Source: Caulobacter sp. RHG1
GTDB taxonomy: Bacteria; Pseudomonadota; Alphaproteobacteria; Caulobacterales; Caulobacteraceae
Length of the DNA stretch: 64,000 nt
NCBI RefSeq assembly: GCF_013181195.1
Contig: NZ_SMZP01000001.1
Span: forward strand, 248,001-312,000
Direction: 5' to 3'
Part shown: piece by piece, positions 17,956 to 26,819 of the stretch
How the letters are laid out: each line of letters opens with the position of its first letter
Position numbering within the stretch: the stretch's first letter is position 1
Translations under genes and position numbers: made by a program
The notes under the pieces: model-generated
What the model was told of the DNA's origin: nothing
Databases searched by the model: none
What the model saw: the letters and a program-made list of their open reading frames with translations, nothing else

Positions 17956-18675
17956 ATGAGTAGACCCGCCAACGACGATGCGCCCTACGCGCCCATGCTC
18001 GCCGACGCCGGCCGGCTGGCGGCCTATGTCGAAGGACGACTGCCGCCCGATGGCCGTCGTCAGATCGAGGGCTACCTGGCCAGCAATCCCGACCTCGCCG
18101 CCCGTGTGATGGGAGAGCTACACCGTCATGGAAATGTCGCAGCGCCCCCTTCCCCCGAGCGTCGCCGCACCTATGTCCGGACTGCGCTTGCCTTAGGTTG
18201 CGGCCTGCTCGTCACGAGCATCCTGCTGCTGGGTGGGCACTTCCGGCGCGAGCTGCCGTTCCTGGCTCCCGACTTCGTCGACGACGCCGTGGTGTCGCAC
18301 CGGACGACCCTGCTTCGCGCCGACATGACCTCGCAGGAGGAAACGCCGACGTTCAACGCCACGGAGATGCGGACAAAGGCCAATCTCGAAATTCCCGCGC
18401 TCCCCTCCGGATGGCGGATCATGGATGTGCAGCTCTATCCGTCCGACGACGGCCCCAGCATGCACGTTCTGATCAACACGCCCCAGGACGAACGCCTCAC
18501 CCTGTTCGCGGTCCGCGCTCGCACCAGCGCGTCTGCGAAACCCGAACTGACCCGCTCCGACGGCGCCGATGTCATCTACTGGGAGCGCGGCCCGTTCGGT
18601 TACGCGCTCCTCGGAGCGCGAAGCCTAGAAACCCTGAAGCGCGACGCCGCCTTGCTGGTGGGAGCGCCCACCTGA
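17956..18675 (+). CDS. Anti-sigma-factor-like membrane protein
   Basis: The 239-residue protein has a cytoplasmic N-terminal region typical of anti-sigma-like proteins (LAAYVEGRLPPDGRRQIEGY, then LASNPDLAARVM). One membrane helix follows at about residues 76-93 (ALALGCGLLVTSILLLG), then a periplasmic domain of about 140 residues. The zinc-binding HxxxCxxC motif of ZAS proteins is absent. No sigma factor gene is adjacent. It is followed after 12 bases by a GMC oxidoreductase gene, so they may be cotranscribed. The role of the periplasmic part is unknown. Confidence 0.7.
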   Translation: MSRPANDDAPYAPMLADAGRLAAYVEGRLPPDGRRQIEGYLASNPDLAARVMGELHRHGNVAAPPSPERRRTYVRTALALGCGLLVTSILLLGGHFRRELPFLAPDFVDDAVVSHRTTLLRADMTSQEETPTFNATEMRTKANLEIPALPSGWRIMDVQLYPSDDGPSMHVLINTPQDERLTLFAVRARTSASAKPELTRSDGADVIYWERGPFGYALLGARSLETLKRDAALLVGAPT

Positions 18676-18687
18676 CGAGTTAAGCGT

Positions 18688-20316
18688 ATGCATCTGGACC
18701 TCCACGCCGCCGAAACCGACATTCAGCGCAATACGGAGGTCTGCATCATCGGCGCGGGGGCGGCCGGGATCATCGCCGCCCGCCACCTGCTGGCCGCCGG
18801 CCACGAGGTCACCCTGCTGGAAAGCGGCGGCCTGGACTACGAGGCCGAGACCGCCAAGCTGAACGCCGGCCCCAATATCGGCGAGGACTACTACGACCTG
18901 CAGGACGCCCGCCTGCGCTTTTTTGGCGGCACCACCGCCATCTGGGGCGGCCGCGTCGCCGAACTGGACCCCATCGATCTGAAGCCCCGTTCGTGGGTGC
19001 CGCACAGCGGCTGGCCGATCGGCTGGGACGATCTATCGGACTACTACGCCAAGGCCCGCCCGCAGTTCGAGCTGCCCGCCGCCGCGCCGGACCTGGCCGC
19101 CATCGGCCAGGATGCCCTGCCCCGCCCGGTGTTCGACGAGGATGAGCTGGCCACCCGCCTGTGGATCTTCGACCGCAAGTTCGACCGCTTCACCTTCAAG
19201 GCCTGCGCCGACCTCGTTTCCCATCCGCGCTGCACGATCATCACCCACGCCACCACCACCGACATCGCCCTGGCCGCGTCGGGCGGCACGGTGCGCGAGA
19301 TCACCGCGCGCAGCCTGAACGGCCGCCGCCTGACCCTGCGCGCTCAAGCCTTCATGCTAGCCGCCGGCGGCATGGAGAACCCGCGCCTGCTGCTGGCCTC
19401 GCGCGGCGTCATGCCGATGGGCGTGGGCAACGCCCATGACCAGGTCGGCCGCTACTTCATGGAGCACCCGCACGCCCGCGGCGGCCGCGTGGTCGGTCGC
19501 GGCGCCTGGGCCCTGCTGAAGGCCTTCGGCCGCTCGCATGCCGTGGACGGCCAGTCGCTGGCCGCCCTGCTGGCCCCCAGCGAGGCGCTGCAGGAGCGCG
19601 AGGGCGTGCTCAACACCTCCCTGACCATCGCCGCCCGCCCGCCCGCCGACGGCAAGGCCTTCGCGGTCGTGCGCGCCTATTCCAAGGCCAAGCACGGCCT
19701 GGAGCCGACCAAGGCCGGCCGTACGATGTGGATGGCCACCAAGAAGGCCGCCACCTGGGCCCAGCGCAAGGTCGATCCCCTGCGCCCGTGGCTGCTGTAC
19801 AAGGCCGGTCTGCGCGATCTCGCCTTGGTCATCCGCGCCGAGCAGTCGCCCAACCCCGACAGCCGCATCCGCCTGACCGACCAAGTGGACGCCCTGGGCC
19901 TGCCGCGCGCGGCCCTGGACTGGCGCACCAACGCCCTGGACGTGCGCAGCGTCGATCGCCTGGTCGCGGCCCTGGACCGCGAACTGCGCCGCCTGAAGAT
20001 GGGCAAGGTCGAGGCCGCCGACTGGCTGTCCAACCCCGACGGCGGCTGGCGCACCGACCCGCTGGTCAGCGTCCACCCGATCGGCGGCTATCACCACATG
20101 GGCACGACCCGAATGTCCCACGATCCCAAACAGGGCGTGGTCGACGCCGACGGCCGCGTGCACGGCGTCGACAATCTGTACGTGCTGGGCAGCTCGGTCT
20201 TCCCGACCTCCGGCTGGGCCAACCCCACCCTGACCATCGCGGCGCTGGCCTTGCGGACGAGCGACAAGGTCGCCGATGCCCTGGCGTCTTCGCACGCGGT
20301 GGGCGCGAGAGCCTAG
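18688..20316 (+). CDS. GMC family FAD-dependent oxidoreductase
   Basis: The 542-residue protein begins with a Rossmann ADP-binding motif (VCIIGAGAAGIIAARHLLAA). It has the C-terminal GMC signature region (GGYHHMGTTRMS, then NLYVLGSSVFPTSGWANPTL) with the conserved active-site His. GMC enzymes oxidise alcohols, sugars or sterols. The nearest type looks like glucose-methanol-choline or gluconate-like dehydrogenases, but the substrate cannot be read. There is no signal peptide. The stop codon overlaps the stop of the convergent 99-residue gene in a CTAG. Confidence 0.85.
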   Translation: MHLDLHAAETDIQRNTEVCIIGAGAAGIIAARHLLAAGHEVTLLESGGLDYEAETAKLNAGPNIGEDYYDLQDARLRFFGGTTAIWGGRVAELDPIDLKPRSWVPHSGWPIGWDDLSDYYAKARPQFELPAAAPDLAAIGQDALPRPVFDEDELATRLWIFDRKFDRFTFKACADLVSHPRCTIITHATTTDIALAASGGTVREITARSLNGRRLTLRAQAFMLAAGGMENPRLLLASRGVMPMGVGNAHDQVGRYFMEHPHARGGRVVGRGAWALLKAFGRSHAVDGQSLAALLAPSEALQEREGVLNTSLTIAARPPADGKAFAVVRAYSKAKHGLEPTKAGRTMWMATKKAATWAQRKVDPLRPWLLYKAGLRDLALVIRAEQSPNPDSRIRLTDQVDALGLPRAALDWRTNALDVRSVDRLVAALDRELRRLKMGKVEAADWLSNPDGGWRTDPLVSVHPIGGYHHMGTTRMSHDPKQGVVDADGRVHGVDNLYVLGSSVFPTSGWANPTLTIAALALRTSDKVADALASSHAVGARA

Positions 20317-20612
20317 CGCCGTCCCATCCGGTCCAGCGCCGCGCGCATGGCCACGGCTTGGGCGGCGGGGGCTTTCGCGGGTTCGACGACCGGCGGCAGG
20401 CCCGGCTTGTCCTTGGGCGGCGGGACCAGGGTGGCGACCTTGCGGACCGCGGCGGCCATCTGACCGCACAGGCGGGCCTTGTCGCGGGCGCGGGCGACGA
20501 CCGCTGGATCGTCGCTGCGCTCGACCAGCGCCCAGGCCGCGTCGAGGGCGTCCATCAGCTTGCGTTGCATCTGAGCGCACCATGCGCCGGCGGGGGTTTG
20601 GGTCTGGCTCAT
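20313..20612 (-). CDS. Hypothetical protein (99 aa)
   Basis: A helical N-terminal part (AWCAQMQRKLMDALDAAWAL, then VARARDKARLCGQMAAAVRK) precedes a Pro-rich segment (LVPPPKDKPGLPPVVEP) and a basic C-terminus. There is no signal peptide. I see no strong Shine-Dalgarno sequence. The frame ends by overlapping the GMC gene's stop codon. The amphipathic, ordered composition favours a real gene, but I do not recognise the family. Confidence 0.55.
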   Translation of the reverse strand: MSQTQTPAGAWCAQMQRKLMDALDAAWALVERSDDPAVVARARDKARLCGQMAAAVRKVATLVPPPKDKPGLPPVVEPAKAPAAQAVAMRAALDRMGRR

Positions 20613-20726
20613 GAGCTAGGAGCATGAGGCAGGTCCGGGAGGCGGGGATAAGGAACGTGCGTTTTCGTATAGGGAGTTGGTTTTTAAGGGATTTGGTCTG
20701 AAAGGTGCGGGGATTGAGCGCCTCTA

Positions 20727-20848
20727 GCGCCCCCATTTGACCGCGCGCCAGCGCGCGGTCGTCCGCCCCCGGAGGGGGCAGACGGACAGCCCCGTCTTCC
20801 CCCTCCGGGGGAGGAGCGCCGCAGGAGCGGAGGGGGCGCTCACGGCCC
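20727..20848. repeat. Palindromic intergenic repeat, family A, copy 1
   Basis: The element holds a near-perfect hairpin GACCGCGCG-CCAG-CGCGCGGTC. It also has CCCCCTCC/GGAGGGGG stems and is bounded by GCGCCCCC and GGGGGCGC. It lies between the start of the 99-residue gene and the 3' end of the NUDIX gene. Copy 2 at 25968-26086 is in inverse orientation. Confidence 0.8.
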
Positions 20849-20866
20849 CTGTGGATAACTTCAGCC

Positions 20867-21313
20867 CTACCCGCGCCGCAGCCAGGCCGCGACCGCCCAG
20901 GCATGAGCATCATGCCGCAGGGCGACCACCGCGTCCTGCGGGTCCAGCCAGACCAGCTTGTGGTCGTCCTCGATCTTCAGGTCAGCCCGCTCACCAACGA
21001 CCTTCACGACATAGACGCCGCCGTGATTGCGCACGGGTTCGCCGTCGGACTTCAGGAAGTGTTGCGAGACCGCCTCGACCAGGGCGCCGGCCTCGACCAC
21101 CAGGCCGGTCTCTTCGCCGAACTCGCGGACCACGGCCTGTTCCTCGCTCTCGTCGCCGTCTACCGCCCCGCCCGGCAGGTCGAAATACGGCGCCTTGCCG
21201 GGCTTGGTGACTTCAGCCAGGGCGATCAGGCCCTGGCCGTTCTCGGCGATCCCGAAGGCGGCGCGGCGGTCACGATAGGTCAGGCCCGCCACGGCCTTGC
21301 CGAACGACAGCAT
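20867..21313 (-). CDS. NUDIX hydrolase
   Basis: The 148-residue protein from ATG 21313 (MLSFGKAVAG) contains a perfect Nudix box, GAVDGDE followed by SEEQAVV and REFGEETGLV, at about residues 46-69. The family hydrolyses nucleoside diphosphates linked to other moieties with Mg2+. The substrate is not predictable from the motif. It is the last gene of a minus-strand run (GST, S1/P1 nuclease, NUDIX), 8 bases after the nuclease stop codon. An in-frame start at 21349 would overlap the nuclease and is less likely. Confidence 0.85.
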   Translation of the reverse strand: MLSFGKAVAGLTYRDRRAAFGIAENGQGLIALAEVTKPGKAPYFDLPGGAVDGDESEEQAVVREFGEETGLVVEAGALVEAVSQHFLKSDGEPVRNHGGVYVVKVVGERADLKIEDDHKLVWLDPQDAVVALRHDAHAWAVAAWLRRG

Positions 21314-21321
21314 CGTCAAGT

Positions 21322-22350
21322 TCAGTCCTTGCCGTAAAGGTCGGCCCACGGGTCGGCCTTGCCGGTCTCGACGTCCTGGACGCTGATCTCCGGACGATAG
21401 CCGATCTTGCCCGTGGCGCTCTCGCGCCAGGCGTCGGTCACCAGGTCGCGCAAGGCGGCGGCCCCGGCGACCAGGCGGCCTTGCACGAAGGTCTTGGCGC
21501 GCGGATCGGTCTCGACCATGCCGCCGGCCTTCTCCAGCTGGTAAAGCGGCTCGGTCAGCTTCCAGGTGTCGGTCAGATAGCCGACGACGCGGGTCTCGAT
21601 CGAGCAGTCGCAGGCCTTGTAGGCCGGCATCTGCGCCTTGATCGAGGCCTCGTCGCCCAGGGCTTTCGCCAGAGGGCCTTCGAACTTGAAGTGGGTGTCG
21701 CGCGAGTTGGTGTAGCCGTTGGGGTTGGGGTAGTCGCCCCAGCCGTTGTAGTGCACCGACAGATGCAGGGGCTGGCTGGCGTCGCCGACATAGTGGGCCC
21801 AGACGCCCAGATCGCGCAGCAGCAGCGCCTCGCGGCGGACCAGATCGGCCTTGTAGTAGGCCAGCCTGGTCTTGTCCTTTTCCAGCTTCACCGCAGCCGT
21901 CAGCACGCGCCAGTAGGTGAAGTCCTTCACCAGCTGCTGGTAGCCGTCGATGATCGCGTACGGCAGGTAGCCGGCCTTCCAGCTGTCCTGGCCGACGGCG
22001 CGCAGGGCCGTCTCATAGTCGGCGCGAGTGGGCGGCAAGGTCGCCACCGTGAACATCGGACCGCCGTACATGCGGCCCTGGTCGTCGACGTCCAGGAAGT
22101 GGGCGGCGTCGCGGTCGTGGTCGTGGATCTTGCCCGAGCCCTTCGAGCGGTCCGGCTCACGAGCGTACTCGCCGATGGCGGCGATGGCCGTCGGCGTGCG
22201 CAGGAAGGCCGGCACGTCGGTCGGGAAGCTGGCGGCGCCGACGACGCCGACCGTACGGTGGCCCTGAGCGCCCCAGGCGAAGGCCGAGGCGGCGGGCGCC
22301 GACAGGGCCGCGGCCAGGACGAGGACTTTGAGGCTGCTCGAGAGACGCAA
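21322..22350 (-). CDS. Exported S1/P1-type zinc nuclease
   Basis: I place the start at TTG 22350 with GGAG 9 bases upstream. It gives a signal peptide (LRLSSSLKVLVLAAALSAPA) cleaved after ASAFA, so that the mature protein starts with Trp, which is a zinc ligand in this family. Other ligands are visible in GHRTVGVVG, HFLDV, WAHYVGDASQPLHLSVHYNG and RDTHFKFE. S1/P1 nucleases cleave single-stranded nucleic acids and remove 3' phosphates using three Zn ions. A periplasmic or extracellular role in nucleic acid scavenging is likely. It is cotranscribed with the upstream GST gene, 17 bases away. Confidence 0.9.
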   Translation of the reverse strand: MRLSSSLKVLVLAAALSAPAASAFAWGAQGHRTVGVVGAASFPTDVPAFLRTPTAIAAIGEYAREPDRSKGSGKIHDHDRDAAHFLDVDDQGRMYGGPMFTVATLPPTRADYETALRAVGQDSWKAGYLPYAIIDGYQQLVKDFTYWRVLTAAVKLEKDKTRLAYYKADLVRREALLLRDLGVWAHYVGDASQPLHLSVHYNGWGDYPNPNGYTNSRDTHFKFEGPLAKALGDEASIKAQMPAYKACDCSIETRVVGYLTDTWKLTEPLYQLEKAGGMVETDPRAKTFVQGRLVAGAAALRDLVTDAWRESATGKIGYRPEISVQDVETGKADPWADLYGKD

Positions 22351-22367
22351 GAGACCCACTCCGAAGA

Positions 22368-22955
22368 TCAGATAATGCCGAGGGCCGTCTCCATCCGCCC
22401 CACCCAGCCCTTCACGGCCGGATACTGCGAAAGGTCGAACCCGCCCTCGTGCGCCACGCGGGTGTAAGCCACCAGAGCGATGTCCGCCAGGGTCAGCCGC
22501 TCGCCCACCAGATACGGCGTCTGTTGCAGCTGTGTTTCCAGGCGCGCCAGCGCCTGCTCGGCGCGCTCGACCAGCCGCGCCTCGATCTCCTCGCGGCTCT
22601 TGCCCAGATAGAACATCTGGAAGCGGACCACGGCGACATAGGGCTCGTGGCTGTACTGCTCCCAGAACATCCACTCCCACATCTTGGCGCGCTCGAAGGC
22701 GTCGGCGGGGATCAAGGCTGAACCCTCGGCCAGGTGCAGCAGAATGGCGTTGGACTGCGACAGCGCCTGGCCGTCGCTGAGAATGACCATGGGCACCTGC
22801 CCCGCCGGGTTCTGAGCCAGGAACTCCGGCGTGCGCGACTCGCCCTTCATGATGTCGATCTCGATCCAGTCGAACGGCAGATGCAGGCGCTCGGCGGCCC
22901 ACTTCACCTTCAGACAATTGCCCGATTTCGAGTCGCCGTAGATCCGCAAAGTCAT
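22368..22955 (-). CDS. Glutathione S-transferase family protein
   Basis: The 195-residue protein starts MTLRIYGDSKSGNCLKVKWA, the N-terminal thioredoxin-like domain with a Ser as candidate catalytic residue. QVPMVILSDGQALSQSNAIL carries the cis-Pro and the glutathione-binding Ser. The C-terminal helical domain includes LTLADIALVAYTRVAHEGG. An in-frame ATG at 22967 adds four residues, and the inner ATG has the better spaced GGA. It is the first gene of the GST-nuclease-NUDIX run. The substrate is unknown. Confidence 0.88.
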   Translation of the reverse strand: MTLRIYGDSKSGNCLKVKWAAERLHLPFDWIEIDIMKGESRTPEFLAQNPAGQVPMVILSDGQALSQSNAILLHLAEGSALIPADAFERAKMWEWMFWEQYSHEPYVAVVRFQMFYLGKSREEIEARLVERAEQALARLETQLQQTPYLVGERLTLADIALVAYTRVAHEGGFDLSQYPAVKGWVGRMETALGII

Positions 22956-23158
22956 GCCGGGTTCCATCTGTGAAGCTGCCGGAATCGAAAAAATCGACTC
23001 CCTTAAAGCCCAGTTTCAAGCCGCTGAATCCATGCCGTTTTTTCGCTCGAAGCGCGAGTGTGCGGTGCGGCGTATCGGCCGCGAGGGTTGTCACGGGTCC
23101 GTGATCAGACTATCCAGACCGCCGCCCGACAGACAACGCCGATAAGAGGTCCCCCTCG

Positions 23159-23665
23159 ATGCGACGCCAACTCGCCGGAATTTTGGCCACCGCGGTCATC
23201 TCCGCGTTCGCCCTTCCTGCTCTCGCCGCCGACTCCGCTCCCGCCCAAGCCGCGCGTCCCGACCCGCTGGGCGAGCTGATTTCCTCGGCCCTGGGCGGCG
23301 GTCTGCCCGGCACGGTCGAGTACAAGATGCGGGCGACCATGTACCACGCCGGCGCCAAGGGCATCCGCGCCCTCGACTCGCTGGGCTGCAAGGTCGCGGC
23401 CATGCGCACCGTCGCGGTCGATCCCAAGGTGATCCCGCGCCGCACGATCATCTTCATCAAGGAAACCGTCGGCCTGCCCATGCCCGACGGCGATACGCAC
23501 GACGGCTACTGGTACGCCTCCGACATCGGCGGCGCGGTGAAGGGCCTGAAGCTGGACCTGTTCAGCGGCGTCGGCGCGGCCTCCATGAAGACCCTGCGCG
23601 GCGTCGACCTCAGCAATCTGTCGGTCAGCAAGGTCGGCGAATTCAAGGGCTGCCCGCCGCAGTAA
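23159..23665 (+). CDS. Exported 3D-domain (double-psi beta-barrel) protein
   Basis: The 168-residue protein has a signal peptide (MRRQLAGILATAVISAFALP, then ALA). A C-terminal 3D-like domain contains TVAVDPKVIPRRTIIFI and GYWYASDIGGAVKGLKLDLF, where conserved Asp residues normally sit. The 3D domain is the barrel found in MltA-type lytic transglycosylases and resuscitation-promoting factors, and acts on peptidoglycan. Other MltA parts are missing, so catalysis is uncertain. AGAGG precedes the ATG. An inverted-repeat element follows the stop codon. Confidence 0.75.
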   Translation: MRRQLAGILATAVISAFALPALAADSAPAQAARPDPLGELISSALGGGLPGTVEYKMRATMYHAGAKGIRALDSLGCKVAAMRTVAVDPKVIPRRTIIFIKETVGLPMPDGDTHDGYWYASDIGGAVKGLKLDLFSGVGAASMKTLRGVDLSNLSVSKVGEFKGCPPQ

Positions 23666-23673
23666 TCCATAAT

Positions 23674-23783
23674 CCGCTCATCGCCGCGAAAGCGGGGATC
23701 CAAGCTGACTTAAGGCTTGCAGAGCGGACCAGAATTCCTCTTCAAACTCGGCTTGGGTCCCCGCTTTCGCGGGGATGAGCGGT
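23674..23783. repeat. Inverted pair of palindromic repeat units
   Basis: A unit reading CCGCTCATC-CCGCGAAAGCGGGGA-CCAAGC occurs at 23674-23705 and, inverted, at 23752-23783, about 46 bases apart. It separates the 3D-domain gene from the acylase gene and ends 11 bases before the acylase ATG. The same unit recurs at 29349-29378, inside the end of cobA. Confidence 0.75.
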
Positions 23784-23794
23784 TTGAGGGGCGC

Positions 23795-25957
23795 ATGCGC
23801 ACACTATTGATGGCCTTGTTGGCGACCACGGTGCTCGCCACGACTCCGGCCCATGCCGCTCAAGACGACCTCCCCCGCCTGAAGACCCGCGCGGCCGCCG
23901 TCCAGATCACCCGCGACGACTGGGGCATCGCCCACATCCACGGCAAGACCGACGCCGACGCGGTGTTCGGCATGGCCTACGCCCAGGCCGAGGACGACTT
24001 CAACCGGGTCGAGGCCAACTTCATGACCGCCCTGGGCCGCACGGCCGAGGCGGACGGCGAGAAGGCGATCTGGGCCGACCTGCGCCAGAAGCTGTTCATC
24101 GATCCGGCCGTGCTGAAGGCCGACTACGCCAAGAGCCCCGCCTGGCTGAAGGCGCTGATGAACGGCTGGGCCGACGGGCTGAACTTCTACCTGGCGACCC
24201 ATCCGAACGTGAAGCCGCGGGTGATCACCCAGTTCGAGCCGTGGATGGCGCTCAGCTTCTCGGAAGGCAGCATCGGCGGCGACATCGAGAAGGTGGCCCT
24301 GACCCAGCTGGAGGCCTTTTACGGCCAGCGCCAGATCGCCATGACGGCGGACGAGAAGGGCCTGCTGTTCAAGGAGCCCACAGGTTCGAACGGCTTCGCC
24401 ATCGCCCCGAAGAACACGCTGGAGGGTCACGCGATGCTGCTGATCAACCCGCACACCAGCTTCTTCTTCCGCTCGGAGATGCAGGTCTCATCCGACCAAG
24501 GCCTGAACGCCTATGGCGCCACGACCTGGGGGCAGTTCTTCATCTATCAGGGCTTCAATGCTCGTGCAGGATGGATGCACACCTCCAGCGGCGTCGACGT
24601 GGTCGACGAGTTCGCCGAGACCATCGTCGAGAAGGACGGCCAGCGGTTCTACAAGTATGGCGCCGAGCTGCGGCCGCTGAAGAGCGAGGTCATCGCCGTC
24701 CCCTACCGCGCCGCCGACGGGACGATGGCGGAACGCAAGTTCACCGTCTTCAAGACCCACCACGGCCCGATCGTGCGCGAAGCCGACGGCAAGTGGATCA
24801 GCATCGCCCTGATGAACAAGCCGGTCGCGGCCCTGCAGCAGTCGTTCCTGCGCACCAAGGCCACGGACCTGCAGAGCTTCATGAAGGTGGCGCAGCTGAA
24901 GGCCAACTCGTCGAACAACACCCTGTTCGCCGACGCCAAGGGCCAGATCGCCTATCTGCACCCACAGTTCATCCCCGTCCGCGACGACCGCTTCGATTAC
25001 ACCAAGCCGGTGGATGGCTCGGACCCCGCCACCGACTGGAAGGGTCTCACCGCCCTGAACAAGGCCCCGCAGGCGATCAATCCGCCGAACGGCTGGGCCT
25101 TCAACACCAACAACTGGCCCTACACCGCCGCCGGCCCCTACAGCCCGAAGAAGGCCGACTTCCCCAAGTACATGGACACCTTCGGCGAGAACCCGCGCGG
25201 CCTCCACGCCGAGCTGGTGCTGAAGGACGTCAAGAACCTGACCCTGGGCGGGCTGATCGAGAAGGCCTACGACCCGTACCTGACCGCCTTCGCCCGCCTG
25301 ATCCCGACGCTGGAGGCGGCCTATGCCTCAGCCCCTGATCCCAAGCTGGCCGAGCAGGTCGCGGCCCTGGCCGCCTGGGACAAGAAATCGTCGCTGCGCT
25401 CGACCGAGACCTCGCTGGCCGTGTTCTGGGGAGAAGCGATGTGGGCCAAGGCCGCGCCGGCCGCCAAGGCCCAGGGGCTGAACACCTACGACTACATGGC
25501 CGACAAGCTGACGCCGGCCGAGAAGCTGGCGGCCCTGGCCGAAGCGTCCGATCGCCTGACCGCCGACTTCGGATCCTGGAAGACGCCGTGGGACCAGATC
25601 AACCGCTTCCAGCGCAATGACGGCGCCATCGTCCAGACCTTCGACGACAGCAAGCCCAGCCTGCCGGTGGCCTTCACCTCGGCCCAGTGGGGCTCCCTGG
25701 CCTCGTTCGGGGCCAAGCGCTGGCCGGGGACCAAGAAGTACTATGGGACGCTCGGCAACAGCTTCGTGGCGGTCGTCGAGTTCGGCGACAAGGTCCGCGC
25801 CCGGGCGATCTCGGCCGGCGGCGAAAGCGGCGACCCGGCCTCCCCGCACTTCAACGACCAGGCGGGGCGGTATGTGATCGGCAATCTGCGGGACGTGTAC
25901 TTCTATCCCGAGGACGTGAAGGCGCACGCGGTGCGGACGTATAGGCCGGGGGATTAG
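23795..25957 (+). CDS. Exported penicillin acylase family protein (Ntn hydrolase)
   Basis: The 720-residue precursor begins MRTLLMALLATTVLATTPAHA, a signal peptide, with GAGGGG just before ATG 23795. Family features are the A-chain start (VQITRDDWGIAHIHGKTDAD) and the junction TG-SNGFAIAPKNT, where Ser198 would become the N-terminal nucleophile of the B chain after self-cleavage. The oxyanion and binding region follows (LLINPHTSFF). Members hydrolyse amide bonds in beta-lactams, acyl-homoserine lactones or cyclic lipopeptides. This one could be a quorum-quenching acylase, but the substrate is not readable. A family A repeat follows the gene. Confidence 0.88.
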   Translation: MRTLLMALLATTVLATTPAHAAQDDLPRLKTRAAAVQITRDDWGIAHIHGKTDADAVFGMAYAQAEDDFNRVEANFMTALGRTAEADGEKAIWADLRQKLFIDPAVLKADYAKSPAWLKALMNGWADGLNFYLATHPNVKPRVITQFEPWMALSFSEGSIGGDIEKVALTQLEAFYGQRQIAMTADEKGLLFKEPTGSNGFAIAPKNTLEGHAMLLINPHTSFFFRSEMQVSSDQGLNAYGATTWGQFFIYQGFNARAGWMHTSSGVDVVDEFAETIVEKDGQRFYKYGAELRPLKSEVIAVPYRAADGTMAERKFTVFKTHHGPIVREADGKWISIALMNKPVAALQQSFLRTKATDLQSFMKVAQLKANSSNNTLFADAKGQIAYLHPQFIPVRDDRFDYTKPVDGSDPATDWKGLTALNKAPQAINPPNGWAFNTNNWPYTAAGPYSPKKADFPKYMDTFGENPRGLHAELVLKDVKNLTLGGLIEKAYDPYLTAFARLIPTLEAAYASAPDPKLAEQVAALAAWDKKSSLRSTETSLAVFWGEAMWAKAAPAAKAQGLNTYDYMADKLTPAEKLAALAEASDRLTADFGSWKTPWDQINRFQRNDGAIVQTFDDSKPSLPVAFTSAQWGSLASFGAKRWPGTKKYYGTLGNSFVAVVEFGDKVRARAISAGGESGDPASPHFNDQAGRYVIGNLRDVYFYPEDVKAHAVRTYRPGD

Positions 25958-25967
25958 TCACTCACTT

Positions 25968-26086
25968 GCCCCCTCCGCGCTTCGCGCTCCTCCCCCGTAG
26001 GGGGAAGACGGCCGGGGCCTCTCCGTCTGCCCCCTCCGGGGGCGGACGACCGCGCGCTGGCGCGCGGTCAGGTGGGGGCAAGTTCT
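25968..26086. repeat. Palindromic intergenic repeat, family A, copy 2
   Basis: This is an inverted copy of the element at 20727-20848, sharing the GACCGCGCG/CGCGCGGTC hairpin and the CCCCCTCCGGGGG stems. It fills the space between the convergent 3' ends of the acylase gene and cysH. Confidence 0.8.
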
Positions 26087-26819
26087 AGATATCCCCGCCC
26101 ACGTTCGGCGCCACGCCCGGCGCGCGCGCCACGTGGATGCCGCACTCGGTCTTTTCCTGCCCCTGCCAACGCCCCGACCGCCCATCTTCCGACGGCTTGG
26201 TGCAGGGCCAGCAGCCGATCGAAGCGTAGCCTTGCGCCACCAGCGGGTGGGCCGGCAGGCGGTGCTCCTCAACATAGGCCTCGAGTTCGGCCTTGGCCCA
26301 GTTGGCCAGCGGGTTGAACTTGATCTTGCCCTCGGCCTCCTCGACCACCGGCAGGCTCAGGCGGTCGCCGCCGTGGAAGCGCTTGCGGCCGGTGATCCAG
26401 GCGTCGAAACCGCCGATGGCGCGGTCCAGCGGCAGGACTTTGCGGATGTTGCAGCAGCCGTCGATGCTGGTGCGCCACAGGTCCGACTTGGGGTCCTGGG
26501 TGGCCAGGTCGGCGAAGGCCGGGCGCAGGTCGCGCACGTCGGTCAGGCCAAACTGGATGGCGAGGTTCTTGCGGTAATCCAGCGTCTGGCCAAACAGCAT
26601 GCCGGTGTCGAGGAACAGCACCGGAATGTTCTGCGAGATCTGCGAGGTGAGGTGCAGCAGCACCGCCGATTCCGCGCCGAACGACGAGACCAGGGCCAGC
26701 CGCTCGCCGAACTCGGCATAGGCCGCGCGCAGCACGGTCGCCGGATGGGCGTCGCGCAACTCGGCGTCCAGCCGGGCCGCGAGGCCCGGCGCGTTGGCTG
26801 TGGTCTGGTCGAAGGCCAT
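26085..26819 (-). CDS. cysH: Assimilatory adenylyl-sulfate/PAPS reductase CysH
   Basis: The 244-residue protein has the PP-loop-like N-terminus (LALVSSFGAESAVLLHL), GCCNIRKVLPLDRA, IGCWPCTKP and the C-terminal KTECGIHV with the catalytic Cys. The paired CC and CxxC motifs are those of the 4Fe-4S type, which mainly reduces adenylyl-sulfate rather than PAPS. The product is sulfite, the substrate of the CysI encoded two genes upstream. The start overlaps the DUF934 stop by 1 base (TGATG), and it is the last gene of the operon. Confidence 0.93.
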   Translation of the reverse strand: MAFDQTTANAPGLAARLDAELRDAHPATVLRAAYAEFGERLALVSSFGAESAVLLHLTSQISQNIPVLFLDTGMLFGQTLDYRKNLAIQFGLTDVRDLRPAFADLATQDPKSDLWRTSIDGCCNIRKVLPLDRAIGGFDAWITGRKRFHGGDRLSLPVVEEAEGKIKFNPLANWAKAELEAYVEEHRLPAHPLVAQGYASIGCWPCTKPSEDGRSGRWQGQEKTECGIHVARAPGVAPNVGGDI

